Positions 35,296 through 35,742 of a stretch of 35,742 bases of DNA are shown here, piece after piece; position 1 is the stretch's first letter, and every line of letters begins with the position of its first letter. The stretch lies in assembly GCA_009778575.1 (NCBI GenBank), contig WRJJ01000007.1:1-35742 (forward strand), in the 5' to 3' direction. The notes under the pieces were generated by a model that worked only from the letters and a program-made list of their open reading frames with translations, did no database searches and was not told the DNA's origin. Made by a program: the position numbers and the translations under genes. This stretch comes from Methanomassiliicoccaceae archaeon. GTDB taxonomy: Archaea > Thermoplasmatota > Thermoplasmata > Methanomassiliicoccales > Methanomethylophilaceae.

Positions 35296-35742
35296 TTAAA
35301 GCGTTCCGTCAACCGCAGAGGTCATATCATACGGTCTGTCGAGCACCCTGCCGCCCTCGATCAGTCGTTTGTTCTCTATCTTTACTGCACCGCTTGCGAA
35401 CAATCCGATCGTAGAGACCGTCAGGGGCAGCTCTCGTTTGGCACCTTCCTCTCTGATCTTCTTGAAAAGCGGTTCGTTCGTGCCCTCTTTCTCGATAATG
35501 TCCTCCAGCGATGAGACGGAGACCTTTTGGCGGAGTTCCTCCCAGAGTTCGTCGAATCCCGGGCCTTTTATGGGGAACCCGCAGTACGTGAGTGCGGCGC
35601 CCCTGTCCCACTCTTCGGTGCAGATGTGGATCATCACCCCGTGGCGGTCCGCCCCTTCTCGGATCAGGGCCCATATCACTTCTTCCCAGGTACCCTTCGG
35701 GCCGTCCGGAAGGGCGGGGTGGAGGTTGATCATGTCATAGGC
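35296..35742 (-). CDS. Formyltransferase-fold protein (PurN-like), 5' end beyond the window
   Basis: AYDMINLHPALPDGPKGTWEEVIWALI...GVMIHICTEEWDRGAALTYCGFPIKG. Confidence 0.8.
   Translation of the reverse strand, partial: AYDMINLHPALPDGPKGTWEEVIWALIREGADRHGVMIHICTEEWDRGAALTYCGFPIKGPGFDELWEELRQKVSVSSLEDIIEKEGTNEPLFKKIREEGAKRELPLTVSTIGLFASGAVKIENKRLIEGGRVLDRPYDMTSAVDGTL

Overview
The window is an archaeal chromosomal segment, probably from a Thermoplasmata/Methanomassiliicoccales-like methanogen (lineage is my inference from protein style; no 16S rRNA is present). It is densely coding. Recognisable genes: kae1, rps15/DHH phosphoesterase, MarR plus a heterodimeric ABC exporter, cardiolipin synthase, NUDIX, flpA, a fused IMPase/NAD kinase, a JAMM peptidase-like gene, a phosphohexomutase-like gene, tRNA-Leu(CAG), feoA/feoB plus an un-called 56-aa Cys-rich ORF, DUF1634/TauE, a ThiI-like gene, L15e, two tandem anchored secreted paralogs, PolB, and a COG4030-like HAD gene next to tRNA-Glu(TTC). 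There is also a long information-processing cluster: YchF, KsgA/Dim1, DUF655, Rpb4, L21e, Pus10, KH/Dim2, Rio1, aIF1A. I saw no CRISPR array, prophage or transposon. The most interesting signals are: (i) several proteins that keep a family fold but have lost catalytic motifs (ThiI without its PP-loop, a phosphohexomutase with all four active loops altered, a HAD protein without its nucleophile, Pus10 with R->C); (ii) a conserved Rio1 N-terminus that is in frame but has no ATG/GTG/TTG, suggesting a CUG start; (iii) perfect palindromic operators at the marR and feoA promoters; (iv) a structured AT-promoter-flanked segment upstream of ychF; (v) a decayed toxin reading frame behind a Phd-type antitoxin.
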